Origin: Posidonia oceanica
Taxonomy: Eukaryota; Streptophyta; Magnoliopsida; Alismatales; Posidoniaceae
Assembly: GCA_037176725.1 (NCBI GenBank)
Contig: JAZBRS010000014.1
Location: forward strand, 72,646,501 to 72,710,500
DNA length: 64,000 nucleotides
Direction of reading: 5' to 3'
Part shown: positions 33,594 through 46,368 of the stretch, piece by piece
How the letters are laid out: every line of letters starts with the position of its first letter
Position numbering within the stretch: position 1 is the stretch's first letter
Notes under the pieces: generated by a model
Databases searched by the model: none
What the model was told of the DNA's origin: nothing
What the model saw: only the letters and a program-made list of their open reading frames with translations
Position numbers and translations under genes: made by a program

Positions 33594-35995
33594 ATGGGAT
33601 GGCGACAGTTCCCACATGTCTCCATCCCCTTCGATTACAATACCGAAGAAGGAAGAGTGACAAATCCTTCTCAAACATGGGACACTCAGCCTGAGCTTAC
33701 ACGTCCAGATTTGGCTTCCCATGTAGTGCCTCCCATCGTGACTACCTCTCATCCAACTGAGGAGGACATCAATGAGGTCTAGCAGTCCCTGGCTCAACAA
33801 CACTTCACATAGACAAACCCACAAACCTCAACCATCCAAGAACACCACAACCACTTACTCCATACACCACTTTATACACATGCCATACCAGACCCTACCT
33901 TCCCTAACCAAGGTTCCTACCCATCGTACCACACAACACCCACCTACCCTTACACCCATCCAACTCCGCCATATACAACCCAATACATGCCACAACCTCC
34001 CGCTAATACCCAATACTACCCCACTCCACTCCCATCATCATTCTTCCATCCACAACAACCTCCTATTAACATGCAATACTACCCTACACAACCTCAGTCA
34101 TCCTTCCTTCCCCTGCAACATAACCCATCATTGCCACAGACACAAAAACACCCGAGCCAGGGGCAATATGCCGCACCAGGGACAGACCTCAAAAGGATGA
34201 TCGTCGAAGCACTAATAGAGGTGGGAGTTACATCTAAAGCACCGATAGGGTTCAACACTTCTAAGTTTCCTCATTTTGTTCTTCCACCTGGATTCAAAAT
34301 GCCAAAAATGAGGAAATACAGTGGAACAGAGGATCCAAGGGGCCATCTAGCCACATTCGCCATGGATGCTCTGCCCTATCAATACGACAATGGGCTTATA
34401 ATCTATCTCTTCTTTAAAAGCTTGGAAGGAGAAGCACTGGGATGGTTCAACATGCGCATAGCATATGATCTCAGTGACTTCAAGATGGTCCAGGAGAAAT
34501 TTTTGTGCCAATATGTCCATTGCATCTAGCATGAGCCCACAATGAGCGACCTCTTCGCTGAAAAGATGAAACCTGATGAGGAGTTCGCCACTTTTGCAAG
34601 TAGATGGAGGGACATGGCTGCAAGGTCTAAATGCTATATTCCTGAAAGCCAAGCTATCGAGATCATCGCCCGCAACACCACAGGAGCACTCGGAACAGGG
34701 CTACTAATGAGTGACCTCCAAACATACCCTCAGCTACACAAACGCGCTGCAAGGATCCTCCGTCACAAAGAGGACCTACCATTCTTAGAGCTCGAGGGAA
34801 GGGGCAAAAAGAAGGGCACTGGCTATACACTTGAAGGGATCACTGGTGACATGGCACAGGTCTCAATCCAGCAGAAGCAGAAGGGCCAATACCAGTCTGA
34901 GCAATCACTCCTGGCAAAGGGCAACCAACCCAGTATCAGCCAGAGCTGTACCTAAGCCAACCAATGCAGTACTAGGGGCAGTTAGTGCAGTCAATGCAGC
35001 ACCAACAACAACAGCCACCTGATTATCCAGTACATGCCCAGCAAAGATACCAGGGGCAACCACAGGGGCAGAGGAACTATCACAGCATCCCTCCTCTACG
35101 AAGCTACAAAGGCCCTCAGTGGCAAAACTATCCTCCACTTCCTGAATCAATCCCCGATACATTCAGGATGCTGGTTGAAAGTGGAGATCTACAGCTCCTA
35201 GAGCCTAGTCCGAGTTATCCTAACGCTGATATGTCCAAGTACTGCCCTTACCACCAGAACAACGGGCACACCCTTGAAGAATGCTTCATCGTCAAAAATA
35301 AAATTCATAATCTTAATGACAAGGGTGATATCATGTGGCCTGAGCTCAAAGCAAGACTAAAGGCGGCTCAACAAGGACAACAACAGATACATCAAGAACC
35401 CTCGTTCAACCATCGAGTGGCTCACGCGGATGCAGAGATCATCTTATCCGCTGCTCGATCTGAGCTTGCAAACATCCAGTGCATACAGACAAATTCAGAA
35501 CAAAGCCCATCAAGCAAAGAGGACCTTAATCCTAAGGCGCCCTCAACACCTACTCTGAATCCTCATGTGCCCCAGAACTTAATGGAAGGTGACTGGTCGC
35601 CCATTTATGATAAGTACACTGACAAAGATTGGCCCGACGAGGAGACAGTGGATGCTCAAGTGTTCCAGGACTTAACAGAAGAAGACCAGTTGCCCATCTA
35701 TGGTGAGTATGCAGATTCAGACTGGTATAAAGTAGAAGTTGCACTCAATTCACTCTGCCAAGCTCTCCAAGTAGCACAAGCAAGAGCTGATCCTCCTCCC
35801 AAGCCACCCGATTCTACAAACGGACACACTAGGGCCAGTCATGAGCACTACAGTTATGAGGGAGAGGTTACTACAGAGCACATCGGCAGCCACACTTCAA
35901 GAGGAGGAGGACATCTGATAGCCTCACTCCAAGACAAAGCTACCAGGGGCACACTGCCTGGAACGGGTCAAGACAAGTCCGACTCTGACCCTTAG
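33594..35995 (+). pseudogene. gag: gag of fragment E, broken
   Basis: The frame from ATG 33594 (MGWRQFPHVS) continues to about 34925, through a Pro/Gln/Tyr-rich region, the segment FPHFVLPPGFKMPKMRKYSGTEDPRGHL shortened here to FKMPKMRKYSGTEDP, the core GEALGWFN and the second half FATFASRWRDMA. It then shifts frame and runs on to 35995 with the zinc-knuckle-like CPYHQNNGHTLEEC (near 35245). In-frame stops at about 33779, 33811, 34528 and 34971 are all TAG where CAG is expected. This gag is of Tat type but clearly distinct from those of A and D. Confidence 0.85.
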
Positions 35996-38637
35996 AAAGC
36001 AAGGACGGGGCACAAACCAAAAGAACGACAAGAACATGTGCCACGGCTACCACAAGCACCTGACCACTTAACGCTAGGGGCAGACTTCCGCAGTCACCTC
36101 TCAGGTAAGCCCCCTCATCTGGGAAGGGAGGTGCAAAGTTCCACTGAACCCGACTAAGGGCAGTGGTTAATTCGATTAAAACGTGTAAATAAGACTCATT
36201 TTTCTTTCCGTACTCTGCTTTCCCTTATTATCTTTATTTATCTCTAATGCTAAGTTAGACTATAAAATAAATGATAAAAATGATTGATGAGTGTGAACTA
36301 TACCTAACAACTTAAGGCATTAAGCAGAACTGCCAAAATATTACCTAAGGTTCCCAAGCAGAGACTGTCGCACCCAGGGAAGGTCCAACCACTGGTGGTG
36401 ACAACCTAAAGGCATCTTTAGATCCATGGGAGTAACATACAATGCACCCATAATTAGCATGCCAAAGTCAAGAAAGAACCGAAGACCAAGTCCTAGCCAA
36501 AGGAAGAAAGTTGTGTCCTGAATAGAAAAGGAACTGAACAAATAGGGTAACCTCAACCTTGTCCTGTCTGCACATACACTTGCACGGGGAGGTAAGAGAA
36601 AGGCAAGCTCGGAGCAGAGGCTTATGGTACGAATCGCTTGCCAAATAACTTAGAAAGCGTCTGGAAAAGATGGTAGCAAAAACTGCCCAAATAGAGAGAA
36701 AAGAAGGTAGCAAAGAAGCTTTCCAAGTGAGGAACAAATGAAAAGAGACAGTAAAAGAAACTGTCCAACTAAAAGAGGTCAGCAAAGAGCTGTCCAAAGA
36801 GCGGAAAAGGAACATGGCAAAAGCTGTCTATGTGTCTAAAGCCTAAATCCTAGAAAGACGCATTAAGGGCCAAGGAAAGGCAAGTGGAATTCAAGACCTG
36901 AGCCAAAGTCGAGAGCTTACTGCACTTCAAACCTCCTCCACCTATCTCACACACAGACAAGGGGCAAGAAATCCTAAAAGTTCAGGGACTGAGTAAATGA
37001 AGGAGACAACAATCAAACTAAGGCTAGTATGAGATCCCAAAGTTCTCAAAAGACTAAGCATGTTAGAAGGGAAAGTCTCTCACCCTAGATAATACCAGGC
37101 AATGCTGCAAAAGCTGTGAGTAGACGGTTGTGACTGCACTCATCAATCCAAAAACTACCAAAAAATCATCAATCCAAAAACTACCAAAAAAAATCAGAAA
37201 ATCGACAAACTACCAAAAAATCAGAAAATCCAAAACTACCAAAAAATCAGAAAACCCAAAATCCAAAAATCAGAAATCCCAAAATACCAAAAAAAAAATC
37301 AAAAACACCAAAGAATCAAAAAATTAGAAAATCCAAGAAAACCAACCAAAAGGAAGTACCATCCACCCTACATACAAGTGAAAACTTAGTAAGTAGAAAA
37401 CTGGAATTAGTCTGGCTGGTGATGCAACAATCATTTCACCTCGGATTTGGAGATAACGTCCTACTCAAGCGTGTCACACGGTTTGGGTGCATTTTCTCAA
37501 CAAAGACATTGCTTCGGCAATAATCTTCAGAGCATCTACGAATGACTCAAAATCGGCGTCTACTAGGCTCCGATTTCCCATCTCTCTGCTGAGGCCAAGA
37601 CTAATTCCCTCCACCTAGTTCCCAAGTATGTTGATTAAGGGATTACTTTATCTCATACACAAGTATAACTTAGTCAATCCCCCTAGGAACTGGGAAAGGT
37701 TCACCTGTGATTACTAACATCTTTTGTTAAGTGTGCTGGTATAAGGCTTACAACATAAAGAATGAGCTCACGCCTAAGGGGCTCATATAGTGTGCAAAGG
37801 CACACCCACTTTGACTAAAAGGCAAACCTCGGTTTGGCAAAGGAAGGGTTCACTCCCTCACCCGATTCTTTAATCATGGAACTCCTTTATTTGCCAAATC
37901 GAGCTGTGGGACGACAGTCCTTTCTAGAGAGTGCTGGTCACACTCGAGGACGGAAAACACTTGACCACAACGAATTGCATTCATTCATTTTGCATATGTC
38001 CATATGGTTTGGAAACAACTGTACCCCACCGGCCTAACCTAGCATATGGACCATTCATTGCATCGTATGTTGCATGTTGTATTTGTCTGCTTGAATCATG
38101 CATCCATGCATTTTCTCATATCATTGGAAGTGGAGCACGGACGGAGCATTGTTCTTTAAAAGTGTTAGAAACCCATGGGACATGTGATTCTCCTAGAGCC
38201 AACCTAGTTCCTACCAATCCTTCTATCAATTCCAATCCGAGTAAAATCTCGAACATGACACCACAAGAGCACTCCTTTTCGATCGTGTAAGGGTCCTGCC
38301 CCACGATTTCCTCCCTAGCTTCTGCCCTGTTGAAGTACATCTCTACATGGTTGACCTGGTCTTGACATCGGTTGCGACAAATAGCCCCGACTTGACCCTT
38401 CCATACCTGAGTCTTCAATATGACGGTAATTAATCAAACCACCCGGCCGTTCGGCAATCTCCCGACACCGAGTCAGTTCACCCCTTCTTCCTTTTTTATT
38501 ATCTTCCTTCATCCCTTGTAGCGGATTGTTTGAGATAGAGCTCCCTTTTTCAGGAAATGCTAAATGGGACATTTGTTCTCACCTTGGACTCAATCTTGTT
38601 CCAAGATCAACTCCAAGGAGCGGCATCTGTAGATATC
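35996..38637 (+). other. 3' non-coding region and PPT of fragment E
   Basis: I see no pol. A GGTAAGCCCCCTCATCTGGG stretch at 36103 resembles the start of the post-pol module of A. The rest is purine-rich on the plus strand, with an A-rich degenerate simple repeat at 37140-37345 (AAAACTACCAAAAAATCAGA type). The PPT-like GGAGCGGCATC ends at 38637. ORFs here are short and without recognisable domains. Confidence 0.6.
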
Positions 38638-39989
38638 CTATTTTCGCATTTCCCAGAGTTCATAGAAGACAGGAACTTCTGAGGCACCCAGATCACACAA
38701 CTAAGGCTTTAATAACACATTTTCTGGAGTTTTCGTGACTTGCTTAAAAACAACACTTGATTCTACTTAGCTCAAGGACGTTAGCTGTGGCAGAGCTGAC
38801 TCACTCAAACTAGTGGCAAGGTTGAGTACCTTTGAGCACACTTTTCCACTCAAATCCATGGCAGATTTGAGTTAAAGAAGATGTTTTTATGATTTCATGA
38901 GATATCTGATGTTTTACGGGCTTTTAATCAAGTTTTCTGGATCAAACTTAAAAGACAGGATTAAAAATACAAAAGACGTTGCTAGTTGCCAGCTGGGGAG
39001 GCGACTGGGGTAGGCGCCATGTCAACAGGCGACTAACGTAGGCACCACTCTAAGCGGCGACTGACAGTCGTGGGCTCCACTAACCGGATCGAGCGGTTAT
39101 TTTTAACGGTTGTGTCCCATGATCCCCTCGACAGTTAGGCGCCAACCTAAACGGCGACTAACGGTTGTGGAACTGCAACGGTTATTTCCCACGACTCCCT
39201 CAACTGCTAGACGCCAACAAAGACGGCGACTAACATCTAGACGCCAACCTAACCGGCGACTAACGATCGTGGTTCCCATCAACGGTTTTCTCCACGTTTG
39301 ACTGAGCGATTGCTAGCCTTAGTCGCCTACCCATGCGGCGACTGGCCATAACTGCCACTTTTTCTAGAAATTTCTATGTGTTAACCACGCACACCCCTTG
39401 GAGTCTATAAATAGACCGCGTGGGTCAGTGTTTGAACCTCCAGCCAGTTGTGAGGAAAACCTATCTTGGAGAAATTATCTTTAGGTTGTCAGGGTTTTGA
39501 GCTTCCACCTTCAAATAGCTAGAGTTTCCAAGCCAGAAACCCTAGTTTCCACCTTCAAAAGAGAAACCCAAGATCCCAGATATCATTACATCCCAACTAC
39601 GATCCTAGAAATCTCGAGCCTAGCCAGAGCTCCGTCCGTGCCTCCACTTCTACTCCACTGCATACAGCACGAGGGTGAAGGGAGTATTCTTCCAATCTTT
39701 CTCATTACATCTCATATTGCATTCCTTAAAATAGGACCTATAGCATATGCATGCTGGGAACAACCCCCGATTAGTATTAGATCTATTTGTTTCTAGTATT
39801 CTCTATTCTTCTTTGTGATCATTTACTACACACCAACTTATCTAGATCTCTTGTTTTTGCTTATTTGTTTTGAAGGAAGGAAAACGCTTACGTAGCACGA
39901 GGAGGCCGCTAGACGACATCCAGCCGTTGATCTAGTGGTCCAAGGACCCACATCTTCACAATCTCTCCCTAGGTGTCTTGTCTACCCAA
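38638..39989 (+). mobile_element. LTR of fragment E (end approximate)
   Basis: The start TGTAGATATCC follows a PPT. The right end is set by inference at TGTCTACCCA (about 39989), because AAGGCGAGTGGCGATCACAA, a possible PBS context, follows. GGCGACT words, often followed by AACG, recur at 39000, 39028, 39056, 39153, 39224, 39254 and 39337. The sequence is otherwise unlike the LTRs of families 1 and 2. Confidence 0.6.
39405..39414 (+). promoter_or_regulatory. TATA box in the LTR of E
   Basis: CTATAAATAG is a near-perfect plant TATA box. It lies about 770 bp into the LTR, which fits a U3 region. Transcription would start about 30 bp downstream, near 39440. Confidence 0.65.
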
Positions 39990-40074
39990 AGGCGAGTGGC
40001 GATCACAACAAAGCTGTCGACGTCATGGAAGCGCCAGCATCTTCAACTCAAGCATCCCAAAAATCCATCCACAC

Positions 40075-40464
40075 ATACCGCCTCAGGTGAATATAAACCG
40101 GCGTTTTACGCCAACATTTAGCCACACAAGAGCGGAAAGTCTAGAAAGACCGATTCCACAGGCGTGTCGGGGGTGCCTAACACCTTCCCCGCACGTAATA
40201 GGAGTCCTTACCCTTTCTTTGGACCTGCATTGACCCCTTTGCCTTAATCGTTGGCACGAGTCACATATCTTGCATAGCATTACTTTCATTTGCATGTTTC
40301 CTATGCTTTTCCCCAGTTTTGCTCGTCTTTCTGATAATAGACTAGGTGGCGCCTCTGTTTTGTCTTATCATTTGCTTTTCCCTCTTCGCGTCGCTCCCAT
40401 TCGTGAAGTACCTCTTCCTTTTCGGACCCCCTCCGGTCTGGATCCTTGGGATCAGGCATTCACA
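40075..40464 (+). mobile_element. 5' LTR of element D, right piece
   Basis: This aligns with 57867-58256. It contains the hairpin block at 40169-40190 and TAGGTGGCGCCTC at about 40347, and ends ATTCACA before the PBS. Confidence 0.88.
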
Positions 40465-40467
40465 GGC

Positions 40468-40485
40468 TAGCGACTTCGCTGGGGA
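40468..40485 (+). other. Primer-binding site of element D, mutated
   Basis: TAGCGACTTCGCTGGGGA is the tRNA-Arg type PBS with two changes (TGG to TAG, CTC to CTT). The changed second base removes pairing with the CCA end of the tRNA. Confidence 0.8.
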
Positions 40486-41686
40486 CTAGACTCCGGCTTT
40501 CGTTTTTGCCTTTCCTCTTTTGTGTGGCTCTTTTTATTGCTTAGCATTCTAACTGCCTTGCTTGTTTATTTACCACATTTAGTTTGCTTCCCTTACTTGG
40601 TTTAGCATTTTACTTGCCTTAACTGCTTTGTTATTGCATTAATTCTTGCATTTTTGCTTATCTTAGCCTCTAATTGCCATGATTGCTTGATTTAACGCAT
40701 CAATTCATGCCTTTTGCTTGTGATTGGTTTCATTTTACACAAACATGCTATGCCACTTCACTTATGCACATACCATGCCTTTACATGCCTTTTGATGTGT
40801 TGGTTGCTTTTCTTTTTCACTAAGCATGTCCATAACATTAGCACATGCCATGAGCATGCTTTTTGCAATGATGTATGATGTTTGCTTGCCATGCTTGGAT
40901 GATTTTCTTCCCCTTCTACATTAAGCCTAAGGACAATTAGAGACTGATTGTTTCCCCCATGGCTAACTAAAAGTGGCAAGTAAAAATTAAATATAGGAGC
41001 AACTAGAGACATCAACACACATTCACCCCTTTGAGTTAATAAAACATGTAAGATTAAAAGACTTTAATCATTTTGCATGAATCATCATATAGGGCATGCA
41101 TCCTCTCATCTGAGTCCACCTATCAGTTTTAGAAGGACAGTGTCGGTCTCTCGTTCCACCGCTTTGGCATGGAGCAAGTTCGTCGTTCTGTCCGCCTTTG
41201 TCAGGGGTCGTGTCGGTGTTAGTCGTGGGTACAACCTGTACTTTGGCCGGGTCGAGGCTCCAAACGCACTACCCGTTCACTGCCTGAGCTCTAGTTAGGA
41301 TTTAGAACGGGGACTTTACTTTTGATCGAGTCGGTGACCCGTACACTTGTGGAAGTCCGAAGTAGACAACCTACTAGGACACACTAGATTGGTAAGAGAG
41401 AGAGCATGCTAAAAAGCATACCATTTGTATGAATGCATTCATACCACCAATTAAACATTTGAATTGTCCTTCAGGTTCTAACACATGTTTGCTTTGTTTG
41501 TAACAGAGGTCAGTGTGTGAGTTCCCTAGCCGGAGCTTGAGTACTTTCTTTCACTGATGCCCCTGTTGTAACATCTGTTTTCGACCCTCCTCTTTTGTGC
41601 TACTCGCCTTTGCGACTATAGCTCCCCGTAGGTGTCGTCCCCTTCCTTTTCGTCGCAGCCCAGTTTTTACTCGCTCGCGGTCAGCT
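40486..41686 (+). other. Leader of element D
   Basis: This is homologous to the leaders of H and A. The part at 41095-41320 is conserved with A (see 24415-24660). It contains repeated TTGCATTT/CATGCC words and no convincing ORF. Confidence 0.65.
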
Positions 41687-43876
41687 ATAAACCAGCGCGC
41701 CATCGAGCCTCTACTTACTACAGTCGCGGAGGGGGCTTCCACTTCAGTCCCTCTGACTCTCGTCTTGATCCCTTCTGTGCCCCATGCGACACTAGGGTTT
41801 CCCCCCTTTGTGTCTGGGCCACCCCTGCTTCCCGTAGGGTCAGGGCAGGTCTATGCCCCTCCGGATCTTGTTATCGAGGCTACCTTGGTGACTTCCACCC
41901 ACATTTTGGAGACTGTCCCGACCGCCTTTGACCCCCAGGGGCATGTCATCTATGGCACTGGCCCCATTGCGGTGACTCCCGCCATAGGATCCCAGCCTCT
42001 TGGACAATCTGTGTCTCCTCCTCTTGGATTTGGTTCCCCGCCGGTGTTGTACTTCAGCATCCCCACTAACGGGGCCCCTGAAGCGTAGTATCAGTGCTTG
42101 ATGGAGCTTGCCAAGATATTCCAGGGCATGGCTCTATCCGCTTGCCCCTCTTAAGTTTCCTTTGCACTTGAAATCCCTCTGCACCCTACTTCTGCTCTCC
42201 AGGCTTTCCCTGCTGCACCGTCGCCCTGGCCATCACCTCAGCTACTCTCTGCTCCGGTGATGGGGGTGCAGCCTCCACCCTCTACACACACCGCACAACA
42301 TACACCTCTGCCACCTGGTGGCCAGCCCCTTGGGTTGGTTAGAGCACAATGCTTCTCTGGCCCGCTGCCTGGCACCGTACCACTCCAGCAGTTGCTGCTT
42401 CCACAATCTCCAGAATTCACTACACAGCATCAAGCATACCCTTACCCTGTGCATCAGCATGTTTCTCCCCTTGCATACTTAACACCACCCACTGCACACA
42501 CTCCACCTTTGCATGGATACGTTGGCCATCATGTCACGCCACTAGGCGATGCGATGGTAGATCCGGAGGAGCCCTCAGTGCCACTCATTCGGCGTATGTG
42601 GTTCCTGCCCCTCCAGCCCCATCACCTTCGGCAGCTATTGCAGATCCCTACGACAACAGGTTTGCCATACTGGAGAAAGCACTTCGTCAAGTGTAGGGCA
42701 TGGATCTCCATTCCCACCAGTTCCGGGACCTCTGCTATTTCCCAGAGGCGGTACTCCCACAGAAGTTTAAAATCCTGGACTTCGAGAAGTATAATGGTAG
42801 GGGTTGCCCCATCGCCCATTTGAAGGCATATTGCAGAGACCTTGCTCAGCTTTAGACTAATGACAGGTTGCTAATCTACCTGTTTCAGAAAAGTCTTACC
42901 GACCCAGCCCTCAAGTGGTTTACAACACTTGATATGGCCACCGTCAAGACTTATGACGACCTCAGCAGGGTATTCCTGGAACAGTACTCCTTCAACCTCG
43001 ATCTGGTCCCTAAGCGTGAGGACCTCGTTGCAACCAAGCAGAGGAACAATGAGCCATTCGGGGAGTACGTCGGCGTTGGCGCGCCCTTGCCTCGCAGGTC
43101 CGCGATAGACCCTCCGACGTGGAGTCTATCGAGATCGTAATTCAAGGCGCGTAGCCATCCACCAGCGCTCTGCTTGCCATCCAGCCTGACACCACTTTTG
43201 CATCACTGATTTGGGCTGGCACTCGTGTGGAGAGCTCCTTGTGGAGCGGCAACTTCCTTGCTCTCTCCGCCTTCGCCAAGCAGGCCACCTCCTCCAACTA
43301 CAACCACGGCGGCAGCAACAGCAACACCAACAACAATGGTGGTAACAACAATAACAACCCTAGAAGGAGGGATCCGCCGCGGACTGTCGTTGCATACATC
43401 GACTCTCCGGTCGCTCACATTCACATGGTGGCTCTGCCCGGCTTGAATCAGGTAGTGTATGCACCCACACCTAATGCACCGCACACACCACAAATCACCA
43501 CCACCGCCCGACCGGTCTACCCTGCAGCACTGGTCCGGCAAGGACAGCACCAAGGGCAGAAACGGCCCCAGCGTCGCTTCACTCAGCTAGTGGAGCCGCT
43601 GAGCACCGTCTTCCCCAAGGTTGCGTCACTCCTCCGGCTCCCCGAGGTCCGCCCACCATCGAACCCTCTTCCGAGGTGGTATAGGACGGACTAGTTCTGT
43701 GACTTCCATCGAGTTGTCAGGCACTCGACCAACAGTTGCATCACCCCGCAGGCGCCGTGCAGGATCTGATTGACTGAAAGGTCATCAGTATCAATACATA
43801 GGAGGCGGCACCTTCATCCACTTCTCCCTCTACATCAGGATCAGCACCCTCCAATCCAAGCATCGTCCACCAGCCT
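41687..43876 (+). pseudogene. gag: gag of element D, broken
   Basis: This is homologous to the gag of A. The codon matching the A start (ATG 24978) is ATA at 41687, so the original start is lost. The core reads PQKFKILDFEKYNGRGCPIAHL, cut here to FKILDFEKYNGRGC, then DPALKWFTTLDMATVKTYDDL and FGEYVG, followed by VESSLWSGNFLALSAFAKQ. The knuckle CDFHRVVRHSTNSC (43700-43737) keeps its Cys/His pattern, unlike A. Several frame changes occur (segments 42257, 42868 and 43227 are in three different frames) and TAG stops replace CAG (for example 42857). Confidence 0.87.
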
Positions 43877-46368
43877 TTGCCAGAGCATTCTGGCTTGGGA
43901 GGCATGGGGACCTCAGGTGTACATTCTCTTTTCCCCTTTGGATCTGCTACATCCATAGTAGACCCCTCTGATCTTATCCAGCCCATTTCTGTACCTGTTT
44001 CTTCTTCCCTTTATCGCGCGACACTTGCCGGCGCCGAGTCGGGGATTCATATGATCCGACTGGATGCCAAGCCAAAGCGCGCTGTCGCGAGGCCCACCAT
44101 ACAGTTAGAGGCTCAATCCCCTGTTTGTCTACAAGCCAGGTCCCAACAAGAGCCCACACAGCCTTCCCAGTAGCACCCCATATCCGCCCACCAACCAGTA
44201 AATGCCCCAGCGGCCCCTCTCGAGCTCGCAGCTCGTGTTCCCCTGGTTATCAACCTAACCAGGGATACCCACCGCGTCCCTTACGACTACGCCACAGAAA
44301 TGTGTGCGGACATCACACGGTCGAGGAGGGTGTACAGACCTACCGTCCCAGCAACTAGGGCCAGCCGCCCAGAACCCACTCCACCAGTGAGCCAACAACC
44401 ACCTGCAGGCCAACCTTTTGGTCCCACCTCTATAGAATCTACCACCAGAGCCACTCCACTTGCCCCTAAAAAAGACCAGCCTACAGCTGACATTACGGCC
44501 CAGCTAAAAAGAGTCAAGGCTGACATCTCCATTTGGGACCTGATCCACACTTCCTGTGAACACCGAGAAGCTTTTCTCTGCGTGTTCCAGGCCACCCATG
44601 TGTCCCAATCCATCGAGCCTGCAACTCTGGAAAATATGGTGGGTACGATCGCGGTGCTGCAGGTCATCTCTTTCTCAAGCGATGAACTGCCTCCAGTGGG
44701 GACTAACCACAATCAACCCCTATTCATCACGGTGCAGTTCAAAAGTTTCCACATTCCCCTCTCGCTGGTTGACAACAGGTCAGGCCTTAACGTCTATCCC
44801 CTGTGCACAGCATTGAGGCTCAGATTCAAAGCCGAGGACATCACGCCAGCCATGAAGGGAATGACCTCTTTTGACAACACGCACCATGATTCTCTAGGGA
44901 TCCTGGTTATTCCCTTGTCTATTGGCCCAATCGTCTTCGATGTAGAATTCTACATCGTCGACTTGGAGCCTTCTTTTTATTTCCTGCTTGGGCGCCCTTG
45001 GCTGCATAAGCATCAAGTGATCCCCTTGACCCTCCACCGCATGATCAAGTTCCGTTATAGTGATGACGTCATCATCGTCATGGCAGAAAACTTTGACAAA
45101 GAGCCGGTCGAGGCGGTCTCTTCTATCTCTCAGCAGACTGTCCAATTTGATCCCAAGCCATCTGACACCTTGTATCGTGTTAACCGGTTTGAGCCGGTTA
45201 ACTTTATCCCTATTTTTGAACGCGTCAGCTCTTTGGTTGTTCATTGCAACCCCTCTCGGATGGTCGAAAACATCTGCCACAGATGGGGCTACGAGAAGAG
45301 AACGCCACTTGGGCGTCACGGCTAAGGGATCGCCGAGCCGATCGCAGCTGAAGAAAGACGAGATTTTCAAGGCCAGGGATATGAATGGCAACCCCACGAT
45401 GGTGAGCACCCGCGTTTGAAGAACTGAAAGCTCGTGATACCCTGGGACCTCACTAACTTTGTCAGTGCAGGTGTCCTTGACCCGAACACAAGCCCAGCCT
45501 CAGCTCAGCCAGTATTGTGCCAGAGCCCCCCACTACCGATAGAGGAGTGGGTCTGCATAGAAGACTGCTACTCAGATGAGGAGTAGTCTGACACAGCAGA
45601 AATAGCCTGGACCAGCAAGGAGCTCCAGTCCAACCCTGCAACATCCCGGTCAGTTTGCCTGACCCTCCCCTCTATAGATACAGTAGCAGATTCAGTAAGC
45701 TCTATGTCAGGGATGACAACTTCTTCCCCCTCTGCAGTTTTGTCAGTGCCTTCGACAGCTACATTGACAGTTCCAAAATCAGGAGCACATCTTCAGGCAC
45801 CAGCCAGCAGTCCATCCGCAGCCGCAGCTGCACCAGCACAGAAGTTACCATCTCTGGTGGTGCAGCCAGCCAAATCAGGCGACATCGGGACTCAGCCCGC
45901 TTCATCAGCAGCACCACAAGCAAAGTAGGCGGCTCAATCAGCCATATCGCCGTCAGCTTTAGCAGATCCAACCTTGTGGTGGGCCCTCGCCGCTGCTACA
46001 CAGAAACAACCACCATCACACACGGGTGTTGGCGTTTTGTCCCCCAGCACAACCGTCCCGCCATCGGACCTCCAGAAGAGCATCTCTACCTCCTGCCCAG
46101 CCACAGCACTAGCCCTGCCAGCGCACTCGTCGGTTGCATCCCTGATCGGCCTGTTTTCTTCCCTGATCGCCATAGTGCCACGATCGGCCGTGCCAAGAGG
46201 TCAGCTAGCCAGCCAGCCAGCGGTAGAGTAGACGGCCAAGATATGTCTAGCAGCCAGGGCTAACCCCGCAGGCGAAGGATACGCCGGACAGGCGTTTGAA
46301 GAGGCCGACTGCGCCTATTATGTCGACACGCCCTCAGATGACGAGGGGGCACAACTGCAGAAGCCCAG
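43877..46368 (+). pseudogene. Protease, G-patch-like motif and linker of element D
   Basis: One reading frame runs through this region with only a few stops. The retropepsin has the loop VDNRSGLNV at 44768-44794, where Gly of the usual DNGS/DSG motif is Arg, so the enzyme should be inactive, and the later LLGRPWLH motif. After it, 45260-45345 reads MVENICHRWGYEKRTPLGRHG, a stop, then GIAEPI: this fits a G-patch (hydrophobic, GY..G.PLG..G....PI). From 45450 to 46368 follows a Ser/Ala/Pro/Thr-rich linker with the acidic patch TPSDDEGA. Protease would cut the polyprotein. A one-base shift near 46369 moves into the RT frame. Confidence 0.82.

Larger units (their letters stand above)
33593..40074 (+). 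mobile_element. Fragment E: gag-only LTR retroelement with one LTR
   Basis: This is foreign sequence inside the 5' LTR of D. It starts abruptly at its gag ATG with no LTR, PBS or leader in front. It then has gag, a long non-coding stretch, a PPT, one LTR (38638 to about 39990) and about 85 bp more. Compared with the 3' LTR of D, 374 bp (57493-57866) are missing at the insertion point, so this was not a simple integration. No pol motif is present. Confidence 0.75.

Noticed and set aside
45402..45470. Candidate 69-nt intron (GGTGAGC donor, CTAAC branch point, TTTGTCAGTGCAG acceptor) after the protease, where Ogre elements have an intron.
   Set aside because: The stretch has no frame-breaking need for removal: the protease frame stays in phase across it (69 is a multiple of three), and the frame on either side is similarly open apart from a few decay stops. 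I therefore read it as coding linker.
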